Shown piece after piece: positions 8,252 through 16,160 of a stretch of DNA of 64,000 bases (positions are counted from its first letter, which is position 1; the number at the start of each line of letters is the position of its first letter). Under the pieces are notes generated by a model, which was given only the letters and a program-made list of their open reading frames with translations, made no database searches and was not told the origin of the DNA. The DNA comes from Oceanobacillus sp. HTM 045 (GTDB lineage: Bacteria > Pseudomonadota > Alphaproteobacteria > Rhodobacterales > Rhodobacteraceae), in the NCBI GenBank assembly GCA_009733745.1, contig WNWL01000002.1, forward strand, positions 124,001 through 188,000. Reading direction: 5' to 3'. Made by a program: the position numbers and the translations under genes.

Positions 8252-9670
8252 ATGGATAAGCCGTTCCGGCCGTTCGAGACGCACCTGGACGAGGGTGCGA
8301 GCCTTGCGCTGCTGCGCGAGGCGGTGGCCGGCGCCGACGACGGCGAACTGTTCCTGGAGCGGCAGCGCTCGGAATATCTCGGCTTCGACGACGGAAGGCT
8401 GCGCACCGCCTCCTACGATTCGGGCGAGGGGTTCGGCCTGCGCGCCGTGGCCGGGCCGGCGGCAGGATACGCGCATTCGACCGAGCTTTCCGAGGCCGCG
8501 CTCCGCCGCGCGGCGGAGACGGCGAAGCTCGCCGCGCGTGATGGCGGCGGCATCCTCGCCGCGCCCCCGGCGCAGACCAACGCCCGGCTCTACACCGACG
8601 AGGACCCGATGGCCGGCTCCACGCTGTCGGAGCGGATCGAGGTGCTGCGCGCCATCGACGACCACCTCCGCGCCGCGGACAGCCGGGTGGTGCAGGTTTC
8701 CGCCTCGCTGGCCGCGGCGACGCAGGAGGTGGAGATTCTCCGGCCCGAGGGCACGCGGCTGGCCGAGACCCGCCCGCTCTGCCGCATGAACGTCTCGGTG
8801 ATCGTCGAGAAGGGCGACCGGCGCGAGAGCGGCTCGGCCGGCGCGGGCGGGCGGCATTCCTACGACGTGCTGCTCGACGAGGCGAACTGGAAGGCGATGG
8901 CCGCTGAGGCGCTGCGCCAGGCGCTGGTGAACCTCGACGCGGAGGACGCGCCCGCCGGCGTGATGGACGTGGTGCTCGGCCCCGGCTGGCCCGGCATCCT
9001 GCTGCACGAGGCGATCGGTCACGGGCTTGAGGGCGACTTCAACCGCAAGGGCTCCTCGGCCTTCTCCGAGCTGATGGGCCAGCGGATCGCGGCCGAGGGC
9101 GTGACGGTGGTGGACGACGGCACGATCCCCGACCGGCGCGGCTCGCTCTCCTTCGACGACGAGGGCACGCCGACCTCGCGCACCGTGCTGATCGAGGACG
9201 GGATCCTCACCGGCTACATGCAGGACCGCCAGAACGCCCGCCTGATGGGCATGGCGCCCACCGGCAACGGGCGGCGGCAGAGCTTCGCGCATATCCCGAT
9301 GCCGCGCATGACCAACACGATCATGCTGGGCGGAAAGGACGACCCCGCGTCGATCCTCGCCGGGCTGGAGGACGGCATCCACGCCGTCAATTTCGGCGGC
9401 GGGCAGGTGGACATCGCCAACGGCAAGTTCGTCTTCTCCTGCACCGAGGCCTACCGGGTGAAGGGCGGCAAGGTGCTCCACCCGGTGAAGGGCGCGACGC
9501 TGATCGGCGACGGCCCCTCGGCGCTCCGCCAGATCCGCGCGGTCGGCAACGACATGGCGATGGACCCCGGCATCGGCACCTGCGGCAAGCAGGGCCAGGG
9601 CGTGCCGGTGGGCGTCGGCCAGCCGACGCTGCTGATCGGCGGGCTGACGGTGGGCGGTGCGGCCGCCTGA
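8252..9670 (+). CDS. tldD: Metalloprotease TldD
   Basis: A 472-residue protein of the TldD/PmbA (modulator of DNA gyrase) family. TldD acts with TldE as a zinc protease on unfolded peptides and on some ribosomally made peptide precursors. The zinc motif HEAIGH is at residues 252-257 in LLHEAIGHGLEGDF. Other conserved parts are RQNARLMGMAPTGNGRR and the C-terminal CTEAYRVKGGKVLHPVKGATLIGDGP. The ATG has a good ribosome site (CAGGAGAC). The gene diverges from ctaC. No tldE/pmbA is present in the window. Confidence 0.96.
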   Translation: MDKPFRPFETHLDEGASLALLREAVAGADDGELFLERQRSEYLGFDDGRLRTASYDSGEGFGLRAVAGPAAGYAHSTELSEAALRRAAETAKLAARDGGGILAAPPAQTNARLYTDEDPMAGSTLSERIEVLRAIDDHLRAADSRVVQVSASLAAATQEVEILRPEGTRLAETRPLCRMNVSVIVEKGDRRESGSAGAGGRHSYDVLLDEANWKAMAAEALRQALVNLDAEDAPAGVMDVVLGPGWPGILLHEAIGHGLEGDFNRKGSSAFSELMGQRIAAEGVTVVDDGTIPDRRGSLSFDDEGTPTSRTVLIEDGILTGYMQDRQNARLMGMAPTGNGRRQSFAHIPMPRMTNTIMLGGKDDPASILAGLEDGIHAVNFGGGQVDIANGKFVFSCTEAYRVKGGKVLHPVKGATLIGDGPSALRQIRAVGNDMAMDPGIGTCGKQGQGVPVGVGQPTLLIGGLTVGGAAA

Positions 9671-9983
9671 GAACGCGCCGCGCCCAGGGCCACGCATTTG
9701 GCCACCCGCTCACCCGCGGCGCATGGCCGGCGGCGGAGCCCCGTGGCCGGGTCAACCCTGCCGCAGGCACGCCCGGAGGGCGCTCGGGGTTGACGCGGCC
9801 AGGGGGCGACCCACGCTGGGTGAGGCGATTTGAGGAGCAACCCGCTCCTCAAACGCTTCTCGGCAAAATCCCGCCATCGAGGCCCGCGCGAGGCCCGCCG
9901 CCGGAGCCCCACGGCCGCAACGCGGCCGGCGCAGGCCGAGCGGTTCCCGCAGGGAGCCCGAGGCGGGCGCGGTTTGGGCGGCG
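9671..9983. other. Non-coding gap between tldD and hpd
   Basis: 313 bases between convergent genes. I see no gene or RNA. It holds two related GC-rich segments (about 9731-9767 and 9898-9935, both containing a CGGAGCCCC core followed by a GGCCG-rich stretch) and the hairpin at 9829-9853. Confidence 0.5.
9829..9853. terminator. Hairpin between convergent genes
   Basis: TTTGAGGAGC and GCTCCTCAAA form a perfect 10-bp stem with the 5-nt loop AACCC. It lies between tldD (plus) and hpd (minus), so a bidirectional terminator is plausible, although neither side has a long T-tract. Confidence 0.4.
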
Positions 9984-11087
9984 CTACTCCGCCGCCAGCA
10001 CCCCGCGGCGGATCTGGTCTTCCTCGATCGACTCGAACAGCGCGCGGAAGTTGCCCTCGCCGAAGCCCTCGTCGCCCTTGCGCTGGATGAACTCGAAGAA
10101 GATCGGCCCGACCACGGTTTTCGAGAATATCTGCAGCAGGATCTTGGTCGTCCCGCCGTCCACCACGCCTTCGCCGTCGATCAGGATGCCGAGCTTCGCC
10201 ATCCGCTCGACGGGCTCCTGGTGGCCGTGGACCCGCTCGTGGCTCTTCTCGTAGTAGGTGTCGGGCGGTTTCGGCATGAATTTCAGGCCGTTCGCGTCCA
10301 GCCGGTCGGTCGCGTCGTAGATCGCGTCGGTGCCGACGGCGATGTGCTGGATGCCCTCGCCTTTGTACTTCTTAAGGTATTCCTCGATCTGCGAGCGGTC
10401 GTCGGTCGACTCGTTCAGCGGGATCCGGATCTTGCCGCAGGGCGAGGTGATCGCGCGGCTGACGAGGCCGGTCAGCTTGCCGGCGATGTCGAAGAAGTGG
10501 ATCTGCCGGAAGCCGAACTTCTCGCGGTAGAAGTCCCACCAGACGTCCATGTTGCCGCGGTAGACGTTGTGGGTGAGGTGGTCGAGATAATAGAAGCCGA
10601 CGCCCTCGGGCTTCGGGTCGTGATCGCCCAGCCAGTCGAACTCGGCGTCATAGGCCGAGCCCTTCTCGCCGTACTTCTCCACGAAATAGATCAGCGACCC
10701 GCCGATGCCGACAATTGCCGGTACGTCAAGCGCCTTGTCGCCGCCCTCGTAGGGCACCGCACCCTTCGAGACCGCGTGCTCGAAGGCGTGCCGCGCGTCG
10801 ACCATCCGCCAGGCCATCGACGGCGCGCAGGGGCCGTGCTCCCCGACGAAGCGCATCGCGTGGGAGCCCGGCTCGGCGTTCACCAGGTAGGTGATGTCGC
10901 CCTGCCGCCAGACGGTGATGTCCTTCGTGCGGTGCTTCGCGACGGGGGCATAGCCCATCCGTTCGAACAGCTCGGCGAGTTTCTCCGGCTCCGGGTGCGC
11001 GAACTCGACGAACTCGAATCCGTCGGTGCCGGCGGGGTTCTCGGCGCTGATCTTCGCCGGGGGTGCGTCATGCGGGAAGGGGCCCAT
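9984..11087 (-). CDS. hpd: 4-Hydroxyphenylpyruvate dioxygenase
   Basis: A non-heme iron enzyme that converts 4-hydroxyphenylpyruvate to homogentisate in tyrosine breakdown. It has 367 residues, the usual length, built from two VOC-type halves. The iron ligands are visible: H173 (LDHLTHNVYRG), H248 (EGIQHIAVGTDAI) and E332 (IFFEFIQRKGDEGFGEGNF). The C-terminal helix that gates the active site, FRALFESIEEDQIRRG, is present. A good ribosome site (CAGGAGAC) precedes the ATG. An Lrp/AsnC-type regulator is divergently transcribed and probably controls it. Other homogentisate-pathway genes are not in the window. Confidence 0.97.
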   Translation of the reverse strand: MGPFPHDAPPAKISAENPAGTDGFEFVEFAHPEPEKLAELFERMGYAPVAKHRTKDITVWRQGDITYLVNAEPGSHAMRFVGEHGPCAPSMAWRMVDARHAFEHAVSKGAVPYEGGDKALDVPAIVGIGGSLIYFVEKYGEKGSAYDAEFDWLGDHDPKPEGVGFYYLDHLTHNVYRGNMDVWWDFYREKFGFRQIHFFDIAGKLTGLVSRAITSPCGKIRIPLNESTDDRSQIEEYLKKYKGEGIQHIAVGTDAIYDATDRLDANGLKFMPKPPDTYYEKSHERVHGHQEPVERMAKLGILIDGEGVVDGGTTKILLQIFSKTVVGPIFFEFIQRKGDEGFGEGNFRALFESIEEDQIRRGVLAAE

Positions 11088-11114
11088 GGCAGTCTCCTGT
11101 CATCTGTCGCGGCG

Positions 11115-11205
11115 ATGATATCGCACCGGCCCGGAGGGTTGGGCGCATTCCGCGTCCCCGCGTGCCCAGTTCGCGCGTGAATCACGCATATGTTTCCGAT
11201 ATCAT
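11115..11205. promoter_or_regulatory. Paired inverted half-sites in the hpd/regulator gap
   Basis: ATGATATCG at 11115-11123 and its exact reverse complement CGATATCAT at 11197-11205 flank the divergent promoter region. The centres are 82 bp apart, about eight helical turns. The second site overlaps the proposed start codon of the regulator, which would suit autoregulation by an Lrp-type octamer. Confidence 0.4.
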
Positions 11206-11677
11206 GCGCCGGATGAGCGACCTGGACCGTTTCGACCGCGCCATCCTCTCCCTGTTGCAGGAGGACGCGCGACTCACCTCCGCCGACCTGGCGGAGAAGG
11301 TGAACCTTTCCGCCTCGCAATGCGCCCGCCGCCGGGCGCGGCTGGAGGCGGAGGGGGTGATCGAGAGCTACCATGCCCGCCTCTCGCGCGAGCGGCTGGG
11401 GCTCGGCATCGTCAACATCATCACGGTGACGCTCTCGACCCACAACCGCGACAACGCGGAGCGGTTCCGCCGGCTCGTCACCGCGCTGCCGGAGGTGATG
11501 GAGGCACACGCGCTGACCGGCGAGATGGACTACCTGCTGAAGGTGGTCACCACCGACCTCAAGGGCCTCTCCGCCTTCGTGAACGAGGTGCTGCTGCCGC
11601 ACGAGTCGGTGGCGCATGTGAAATCGGCCATCGTGCTGGAGACGCTGAAGGAGACCACGGCGCTCCCCCTGCCCTGA
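11204..11677 (+). CDS. Lrp/AsnC family transcriptional regulator
   Basis: A 157-residue regulator with an N-terminal winged helix-turn-helix (about residues 8-55, including LDRFDRAILSLLQEDARLTS and NLSASQCARRRARLEAEGVI) and a C-terminal RAM/AsnC ligand-binding domain (about 70-150, including GEMDYLLKVVTTDL). Two ATG codons are close together (11204 and 11213) and neither has an obvious ribosome site. I chose the first, but the second is equally possible and would match the usual MSDLDxxD N-terminus. Divergent orientation to hpd suggests control of tyrosine catabolism, as in other alphaproteobacteria with this pair. Confidence 0.9.
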   Translation: MRRMSDLDRFDRAILSLLQEDARLTSADLAEKVNLSASQCARRRARLEAEGVIESYHARLSRERLGLGIVNIITVTLSTHNRDNAERFRRLVTALPEVMEAHALTGEMDYLLKVVTTDLKGLSAFVNEVLLPHESVAHVKSAIVLETLKETTALPLP

Positions 11678-11754
11678 CGCCCGCTCCCGATTGACCTCGA
11701 TCATGGCCGCCCGGCGCCCCGGCGCGGACGATCACGGCAAAAGGGAGGACACAG

Positions 11755-12579
11755 ATGCTGGAGGAGAAGCCCGTGCCGCCCTCCGCGGCGGATGCGCACC
11801 CGCCTGCCGAGATCGCCCGGCTGGTGGAGGCGGGCGGGGTGAAGAAGGCCGGTCTCGACCTCGTGGCGCTGGCCACGCTCGGACTGCTGGCGGGCGCCTA
11901 CATCGCCTTCGGCGCTATGCTCTACACGCTGGTGATCGGCGACTGGACGCCGCTGACCGGGCTCGGCCGCTGGATCGGCGGGCTCGCCTTCTCGCTCGGG
12001 CTGATCCTCGTGATCGTCGCCGGGGCGGAGCTCTTCACCGGCAACTCGCTGATCGTCATGGCGCTCGCCGCGGGCAGGATCGGGCCCGGTGCGCTCCTCC
12101 GGAACTGGGGCGTGGTCTACGCCGCCAATTTCGCCGGGTCCGTCGCCGCGGCGCTGGCGGTCTGGGGCGCGGGCAGCTACGGCGAGGCGACGGCGGCCGC
12201 GGCGGTGCGGATCGCCGAGGCGAAGGTGGCGATTCCCTTCGGCGAGGCCATCGTCCGCGGCATCCTCTGCAACATCCTCGTCTGCGTCGCGGTCTGGCTC
12301 TCCTTCGCCTGCCACTCGGTGGCGGACCGGGTGCTGGCGATCCCCTTCCCCATCGCCGCCTTCGTCGCGCTCGGCTTCGAGCACTCGGTGGCAAACATGT
12401 TCCTGATCCCGGCCGGCTGGCTCCACGGCGCGCAGGTGACGGCGGGCGGACTGATCGCCAACCTCGCGCCCGTGACCATCGGCAACGTCATCGGCGGCGG
12501 CGTGTTCGTGGCAGGGGTCTACTGGGTGGTCTATCTGCGGAAGGATAGCCGAGGTCGCGAGGGAACGTCCGAACGTTGA
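11755..12579 (+). CDS. Formate/nitrite transporter (FNT) family channel
   Basis: A 274-residue integral membrane protein with six predicted helices, a member of the FNT family of pentameric anion channels (FocA, NirC, HSC). Recognisable family stretches are GLLAGAYIAFGAML, AGAELFTGNSLIVMALAAGRIG, the helix-break loop LRNWGVVYAANFAGS, FEHSVANMFLIPAG and TIGNVIGGGVFVAGVYW. The 34-residue N-terminus is acidic and cytoplasmic. A strong ribosome site (AAGGGAGGAC) sets the start. Whether it carries formate, nitrite or hydrosulfide cannot be decided from sequence, and neighbours give no clear hint. Confidence 0.9.
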   Translation: MLEEKPVPPSAADAHPPAEIARLVEAGGVKKAGLDLVALATLGLLAGAYIAFGAMLYTLVIGDWTPLTGLGRWIGGLAFSLGLILVIVAGAELFTGNSLIVMALAAGRIGPGALLRNWGVVYAANFAGSVAAALAVWGAGSYGEATAAAAVRIAEAKVAIPFGEAIVRGILCNILVCVAVWLSFACHSVADRVLAIPFPIAAFVALGFEHSVANMFLIPAGWLHGAQVTAGGLIANLAPVTIGNVIGGGVFVAGVYWVVYLRKDSRGREGTSER

Positions 12580-12665
12580 CCCGGACAATCGATCCGCGAA
12601 TTTTCTCCAGTGGCGCGAGACTACCCCACGGCGTCAGGCGAGTTTATTAAGAAAGCATCCACAGG

Positions 12666-12694
12666 TTGCAACCGCATCCTTCGGAGCTTAATTC
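12666..12694 (+). promoter_or_regulatory. Sigma-70-type promoter
   Basis: TTGCAA and TAATTC are separated by exactly 17 bp in an AT-richer patch, 30 bases before the ATG at 12724. The -35 overlaps the 10-bp palindrome GGTTGCAACC (12664-12673). Confidence 0.5.
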
Positions 12695-12723
12695 TTACTT
12701 CACACGGTTTTCAGGGGTTTGGC

Positions 12724-13254
12724 ATGCAAATGGAAGCATTGATAGCCTTCTGGTTGGTCTGTGCGATTGCCGTTGCCGCAATTGCAGGATCGAAGGGGCG
12801 CAACTTCTTCCTTTGGTTACTGATTGCGCTGCTCACGTCTCCCCTCATCGGGCTGATCCTGCTTCTGGCTCTTGGTCCCACCCCGGAGGCAGAAGTAGCG
12901 CGGCAGGCGCAGATCGAGGACCTGAAACGCCGAGGATTCCCTTCAAAGGAAGAAAAACTGGAACGAATCCGGATGGCGGGCCGCGTGGCACGTGGTGAGA
13001 TCAGCCAGGAGGCCGCAGAAGCGGAGTTGGCGCGCAGGTTCGATGGGCATGACGGGATTAAACAGCCCGCACATGCCAGCGCCCCGCAAGCCGCCGCGCT
13101 TTCTCCCCTCCCGCAGGCAGGACATCCGCACAGCGGCGACTTCGGCATCAGCCCGGAACGGGCGCGCGAGATCGAGGCGGAGGAACGGTATCGCGCCGAG
13201 GTTCGCGCCCGCCTCGAACGACAGCACGGCCACGGCAGCGGTGGGCTTAGCTAA
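12724..13254 (+). CDS. Small membrane protein with SHOCT-like tail, unknown function
   Basis: A 176-residue protein with two adjacent N-terminal membrane segments (about residues 4-20 and 26-46, separated by GSKGRN), then a charged cytoplasmic part. The stretch RMAGRVARGEISQEAAEAELARRF resembles a short bilobed oligomerisation motif (SHOCT-like), an assignment I hold weakly. The C-terminus is Ala/His/Pro-rich, then strongly charged. The first part uses codons that are more AT-rich than in neighbouring genes (many TTG, ATT and GCA), and the upstream region is also AT-richer, hinting at a different origin. The start is chosen for its promoter and membrane topology. Confidence 0.65.
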   Translation: MQMEALIAFWLVCAIAVAAIAGSKGRNFFLWLLIALLTSPLIGLILLLALGPTPEAEVARQAQIEDLKRRGFPSKEEKLERIRMAGRVARGEISQEAAEAELARRFDGHDGIKQPAHASAPQAAALSPLPQAGHPHSGDFGISPERAREIEAEERYRAEVRARLERQHGHGSGGLS

Positions 13255-13428
13255 GCCACATTGTACTGGCGCCCTCACACGTTCCGCGGCGAAGCCCTGT
13301 CTCCCGCGCCTCTGCGAGACGGCCCGCGCCGCTCCCTGTAGATCGAAGAGCGGAGCGAAGCGCAGTCAAGCGCCCCTGACACCCGCCACCGGTATCGCCG
13401 CCCGCAGCGCGCCGCGGGCGGATGGGCG

Positions 13429-13463
13429 GCCAGGGGCGAAGCGCCGGACGCGGCGCCCCTGGC
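13429..13463. terminator. Hairpin downstream of pheA
   Basis: GCCAGGGGCG (13429-13438) and CGCCCCTGGC (13454-13463) form a perfect 10-bp stem around a 15-nt loop, 14 bases past the pheA stop on the minus strand. No T-tract follows, so the terminator call is tentative. Confidence 0.4.
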
Positions 13464-13476
13464 GATCATCAGGTGA

Positions 13477-14346
13477 TCAGGTGAGCGGCGGCTCGGCGCG
13501 GAAGGGGTGGGCCGGGTAGACGCCGAGCAGCTTGAAGTGCTTGCAGAAGAACTGCAGTTCCTCCAGCGCGTTGCGCACCGGTTCGTGGTCCGGGTGCCCC
13601 TCGATGTCGGCGTAGAACTGGGTCGCGGTGAAGGAGCCGTCGATCATGTAGCTCTCCAGCTTCACCATGTTCACGCCGTTGGTCGCGAAACCGCCCATCG
13701 CCTTGTAGAGCGCGGCGGGCAGGTTGCGGACCTCGAAGACGAAGGTGGTCAGCGCGCCCGGGCCCATCGGATCGGCCTCGATCTTCTGGCGCGACATGAC
13801 GAGGAAGCGGGTGGTATTGTGCCGGGCGTCCTCGATGTCCTGTGCGAGAATCTCCAGCCCGTTGATCTCGCCCGCGAGCCGCGAGCCGATGGCGGCGCGG
13901 GTCTTCAGCCCGGCGGCGGCCACCTCCTGCGCGCTGCCGGCGGTGTCGGCGCCGACGATGGCGCGGATGCCGCGCTCCTTCAGGAAATGCCGGCACTGGC
14001 CGAGGGCCACGACATGGCTCTGCGCCTCGGTGATCTCTTCCAGCTTCGCGCCCGGCACGCCGAGCAGCTGGTGGCGGATCGGCAGGAAATGCTCGCCGAT
14101 GATGTAGAGCCCCGAGGTCGGCAGCAGGTGGTGGATGTCGGCCACGCGCCCGTAGATCGAGTTCTCTACCGGCAGCATCGCCAGCGGCGCCGTGCCGGAC
14201 CTCACCGCCGAGATCGCGTCCTCGAAGGTCTGGCAAGGCAACGGCTCCATCTCCGGGTAGACCTCGCGGCAGGCCTGGTGCGAATAGGCACCGGGCTCAC
14301 CCTGGAACGCGATGCGCTCCCCCGCTTGCGCGCCGGTGGCACTCAT
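13477..14346 (-). CDS. pheA: Prephenate dehydratase
   Basis: Makes phenylpyruvate from prephenate in phenylalanine synthesis. It has 289 residues and is monofunctional: there is no chorismate mutase domain. The catalytic domain spans about residues 10-185 and includes FQGEPGAYSH, PVENSIYGRV and the catalytic TRF motif in NTTRFLVMSR. A C-terminal ACT domain (about 200-280, GALTTFVFEVRNLPAALYKA and FYADIEGHPDHEPV) would bind phenylalanine for feedback control. The start at 14346 is fixed by a very strong ribosome site (GAAGGAGGAGGAC). It diverges from the cytochrome c gene at 14519. Confidence 0.96.
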   Translation of the reverse strand: MSATGAQAGERIAFQGEPGAYSHQACREVYPEMEPLPCQTFEDAISAVRSGTAPLAMLPVENSIYGRVADIHHLLPTSGLYIIGEHFLPIRHQLLGVPGAKLEEITEAQSHVVALGQCRHFLKERGIRAIVGADTAGSAQEVAAAGLKTRAAIGSRLAGEINGLEILAQDIEDARHNTTRFLVMSRQKIEADPMGPGALTTFVFEVRNLPAALYKAMGGFATNGVNMVKLESYMIDGSFTATQFYADIEGHPDHEPVRNALEELQFFCKHFKLLGVYPAHPFRAEPPLT

Positions 14347-14518
14347 GTCCTCCTCCTTCGGAAGCTCTTTCGCCAGGCGGTGGGGAACCGCCGAAAACGT
14401 CGAATGGTCGCGCCTTCTACACCTTGCAGTCGGCGCAAGGAAGGCGCTAAACACGCCCGACCGCTGCGGCGCGTGCCAGAGTGGACATGGCAGTTACCTA
14501 GGCTGGGGATACCGACGC

Positions 14519-15907
14519 ATGAACTCGGGTGAAATCAACAAGTTTCTTGGCGCCGGTCTCGCGGCGTTTCTCGCCCTTCTTCTCCTGAATTTCGGGTCCG
14601 AGCTGGTGTTCCATGGCGCCGGCCACCACGAGGAGGAGCCGCTTGCCTACGCGATGGAGACGGGCGGCGACCAGCCCGAGCCGACCGAGGCGCCGAAGAT
14701 CGACTGGCAGCCGCTGCTCGCCGCCGCCGACCCGGCGAACGGCGAGTCGCTGTTCAAGGCGTGCCAGTCCTGCCACAAGCTGGAGGACGGCGCGAATGGC
14801 CTCGGCCCCTATCTCTGGGGCGTCGTGGGCCGCGACATCGCCGCGGCCGAGGGCTTCGACTATTCCGGCGCGCTGACCGAGATCGAGGGCGACTGGGGCG
14901 TTGTCGAGCTCTCCGCCTTCCTCGAGTCGCCCAAGACCTACGCGCCGGGCACCAAGATGGCCTATAACGGCATGCGCAAGATCCAGGACCGGGTCGACCT
15001 GATCGCCTTCCTGAACGAGGCGGACGGCACCCCGATCGACCTCGCCGCGACCGTTCCGGCGGACGAGGAGCCGGAGGGCGAGCCCGCGCCGGAAGGCGAA
15101 GGTGAGCCGACCGACGGCGCCGCCGAGCCGACCGAGGGCGAACCGACCGAAGCGGAACCGACTGACGCCGCGACCGAGCCGACCCCGGAGCCCGAAGCCG
15201 AGCCGACCGCCGCGCCGGAGCCGACGGCCGCGCCGGAACCGACTGCCGAGCCGGAGCCGACCGCCGCGCCGGAACCGACGGCCGAGCCTGAGCCGACTGC
15301 GGCACCCGAGCCGACCGCGGCACCCGAGCCGACCGCTGCTCCTGAGCCGACGGCCGAACCGGAGCCGACTGCTGCGCCGGAACCGACGGCAGCACCCGAA
15401 CCGACCGCCGCACCTGAGCCGACTGCTGCGCCCGAACCGACCGCCGAGCCCGAGCCGACGGCTGCGCCGGAACCGACCGCGGCACCCGAGCCGACCGCCG
15501 AGCCGGAGCCGGAGCCGGAGCCGACCCCGGAGGAGGCCGCTGCGCCGGCGGGCGACAGCCCCTTCGCCGCGATGCTCGCCGCGGGTGACGTTGCCGCGGG
15601 CGAGAAGGGCTTCCGGGCCTGCCGCGCCTGCCACAAGCTGGAGGAGGGCGCCCGCGCCGTCGGTCCGCATCTCTACGGCATCATCGGCCGCGACATCGCC
15701 GCGGTGGAGGGCTTCAACTACTCCGACGCGATGGCCGCGGAGGAAGGCGCCTGGACCCTCGACCGCCTGATGGAATTCCTCGGCGACCCGCGCGGCGTGG
15801 TCCCGGGCACCAAGATGGTGTTCCGCGGCATCAGGGACGAGCAGGACCGGATCAACCTGATCATGTTCCTGAACGAGGCCGACGGCTCGCCCGAAGAGCT
15901 TCAGTGA
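14519..15907 (+). CDS. Membrane-anchored two-heme cytochrome c with PEPTA linker
   Basis: A 462-residue protein made of an N-terminal membrane anchor (about residues 9-27), a first class I cytochrome c domain (C82-x2-C85-H86, axial Met M147 in GTKMAYNG) and a long linker (about 203-336). A second, homologous cytochrome domain follows (C368-x2-C371-H372, Met M433 in GTKMVFRG). The linker is built almost entirely from Glu-Pro-Thr-Ala units. Each domain resembles CycM/cytochrome c552, the membrane-bound donor to aa3 oxidase, which normally has one heme domain. The two domains share GRDIAA-EGF-YS and FLNEADG, so they look like an internal duplication. It probably carries electrons at the periplasmic face. 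The product starts with ATG at 14519; the long frame upstream is not supported. Confidence 0.9.
   Translation: MNSGEINKFLGAGLAAFLALLLLNFGSELVFHGAGHHEEEPLAYAMETGGDQPEPTEAPKIDWQPLLAAADPANGESLFKACQSCHKLEDGANGLGPYLWGVVGRDIAAAEGFDYSGALTEIEGDWGVVELSAFLESPKTYAPGTKMAYNGMRKIQDRVDLIAFLNEADGTPIDLAATVPADEEPEGEPAPEGEGEPTDGAAEPTEGEPTEAEPTDAATEPTPEPEAEPTAAPEPTAAPEPTAEPEPTAAPEPTAEPEPTAAPEPTAAPEPTAAPEPTAEPEPTAAPEPTAAPEPTAAPEPTAAPEPTAEPEPTAAPEPTAAPEPTAEPEPEPEPTPEEAAAPAGDSPFAAMLAAGDVAAGEKGFRACRACHKLEEGARAVGPHLYGIIGRDIAAVEGFNYSDAMAAEEGAWTLDRLMEFLGDPRGVVPGTKMVFRGIRDEQDRINLIMFLNEADGSPEELQ
15125..15527 (+). repeat. In-gene PEPTA repeat tract
   Basis: About 130 codons encoding repeated Glu-Pro-Thr-Ala-(Ala/Glu)-Pro units between the two heme domains. 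Synonymous codons vary from unit to unit (GCG/GCC/GCA/GCT; CCG/CCC/CCT; ACC/ACG/ACT), so the protein repeat is old or selected rather than the product of very recent slippage. Confidence 0.85.
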
Positions 15908-15943
15908 CGCCCCGGCGATCGCCGGAACGAGGCACCTGACCGG

Positions 15944-15980
15944 AAGGGCCGCTCCCGCAAGGGCGCGGCCCTTTCCCTTT
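15944..15980 (+). terminator. Intrinsic terminator after cytochrome gene
   Basis: AAGGGCCGC (15944-15952) pairs with GCGGCCCTT (15965-15973) around a 12-nt loop and is followed by TCCCTTT. It lies 37 bases after the stop codon. Confidence 0.6.
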
Positions 15981-16160
15981 CCGGGGTGCCGCAGCAGGTC
16001 CCGCCAGCGCGCCCCGTCATCGCTCCCCACCATCGCGCGCGGAAATGCCTGTGATCGGATCCGGCGATCAATTCCGGGGCACCCGCCTTGAAAGGGCCCC
16101 GGCTTCGCCCTAACGCTTATCTCTCAGAGGCATCGGGCAGAACGCGGCCGGGAGACAGGC

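Noticed and set aside
8219-9697. Minus-strand open frame (492 codons) opposite tldD
   Set aside because: Shadow of tldD; composition and lack of recognisable domains.
9671-9983. Possible RNA gene or small protein in the tldD-hpd gap
   Set aside because: No tRNA-like arms, conserved RNA features or ribosome-site-led frame were found; only GC-rich repeats and a hairpin.
14347-14454. N-terminal extension of pheA to 14454
   Set aside because: The internal ATG at 14346 has a near-perfect ribosome site and matches the family start.
15125-15527. Tandem repeat that could be a VNTR or CRISPR-like element
   Set aside because: It is an in-frame PEPTA linker with synonymous variation, inside an intact two-heme cytochrome gene.
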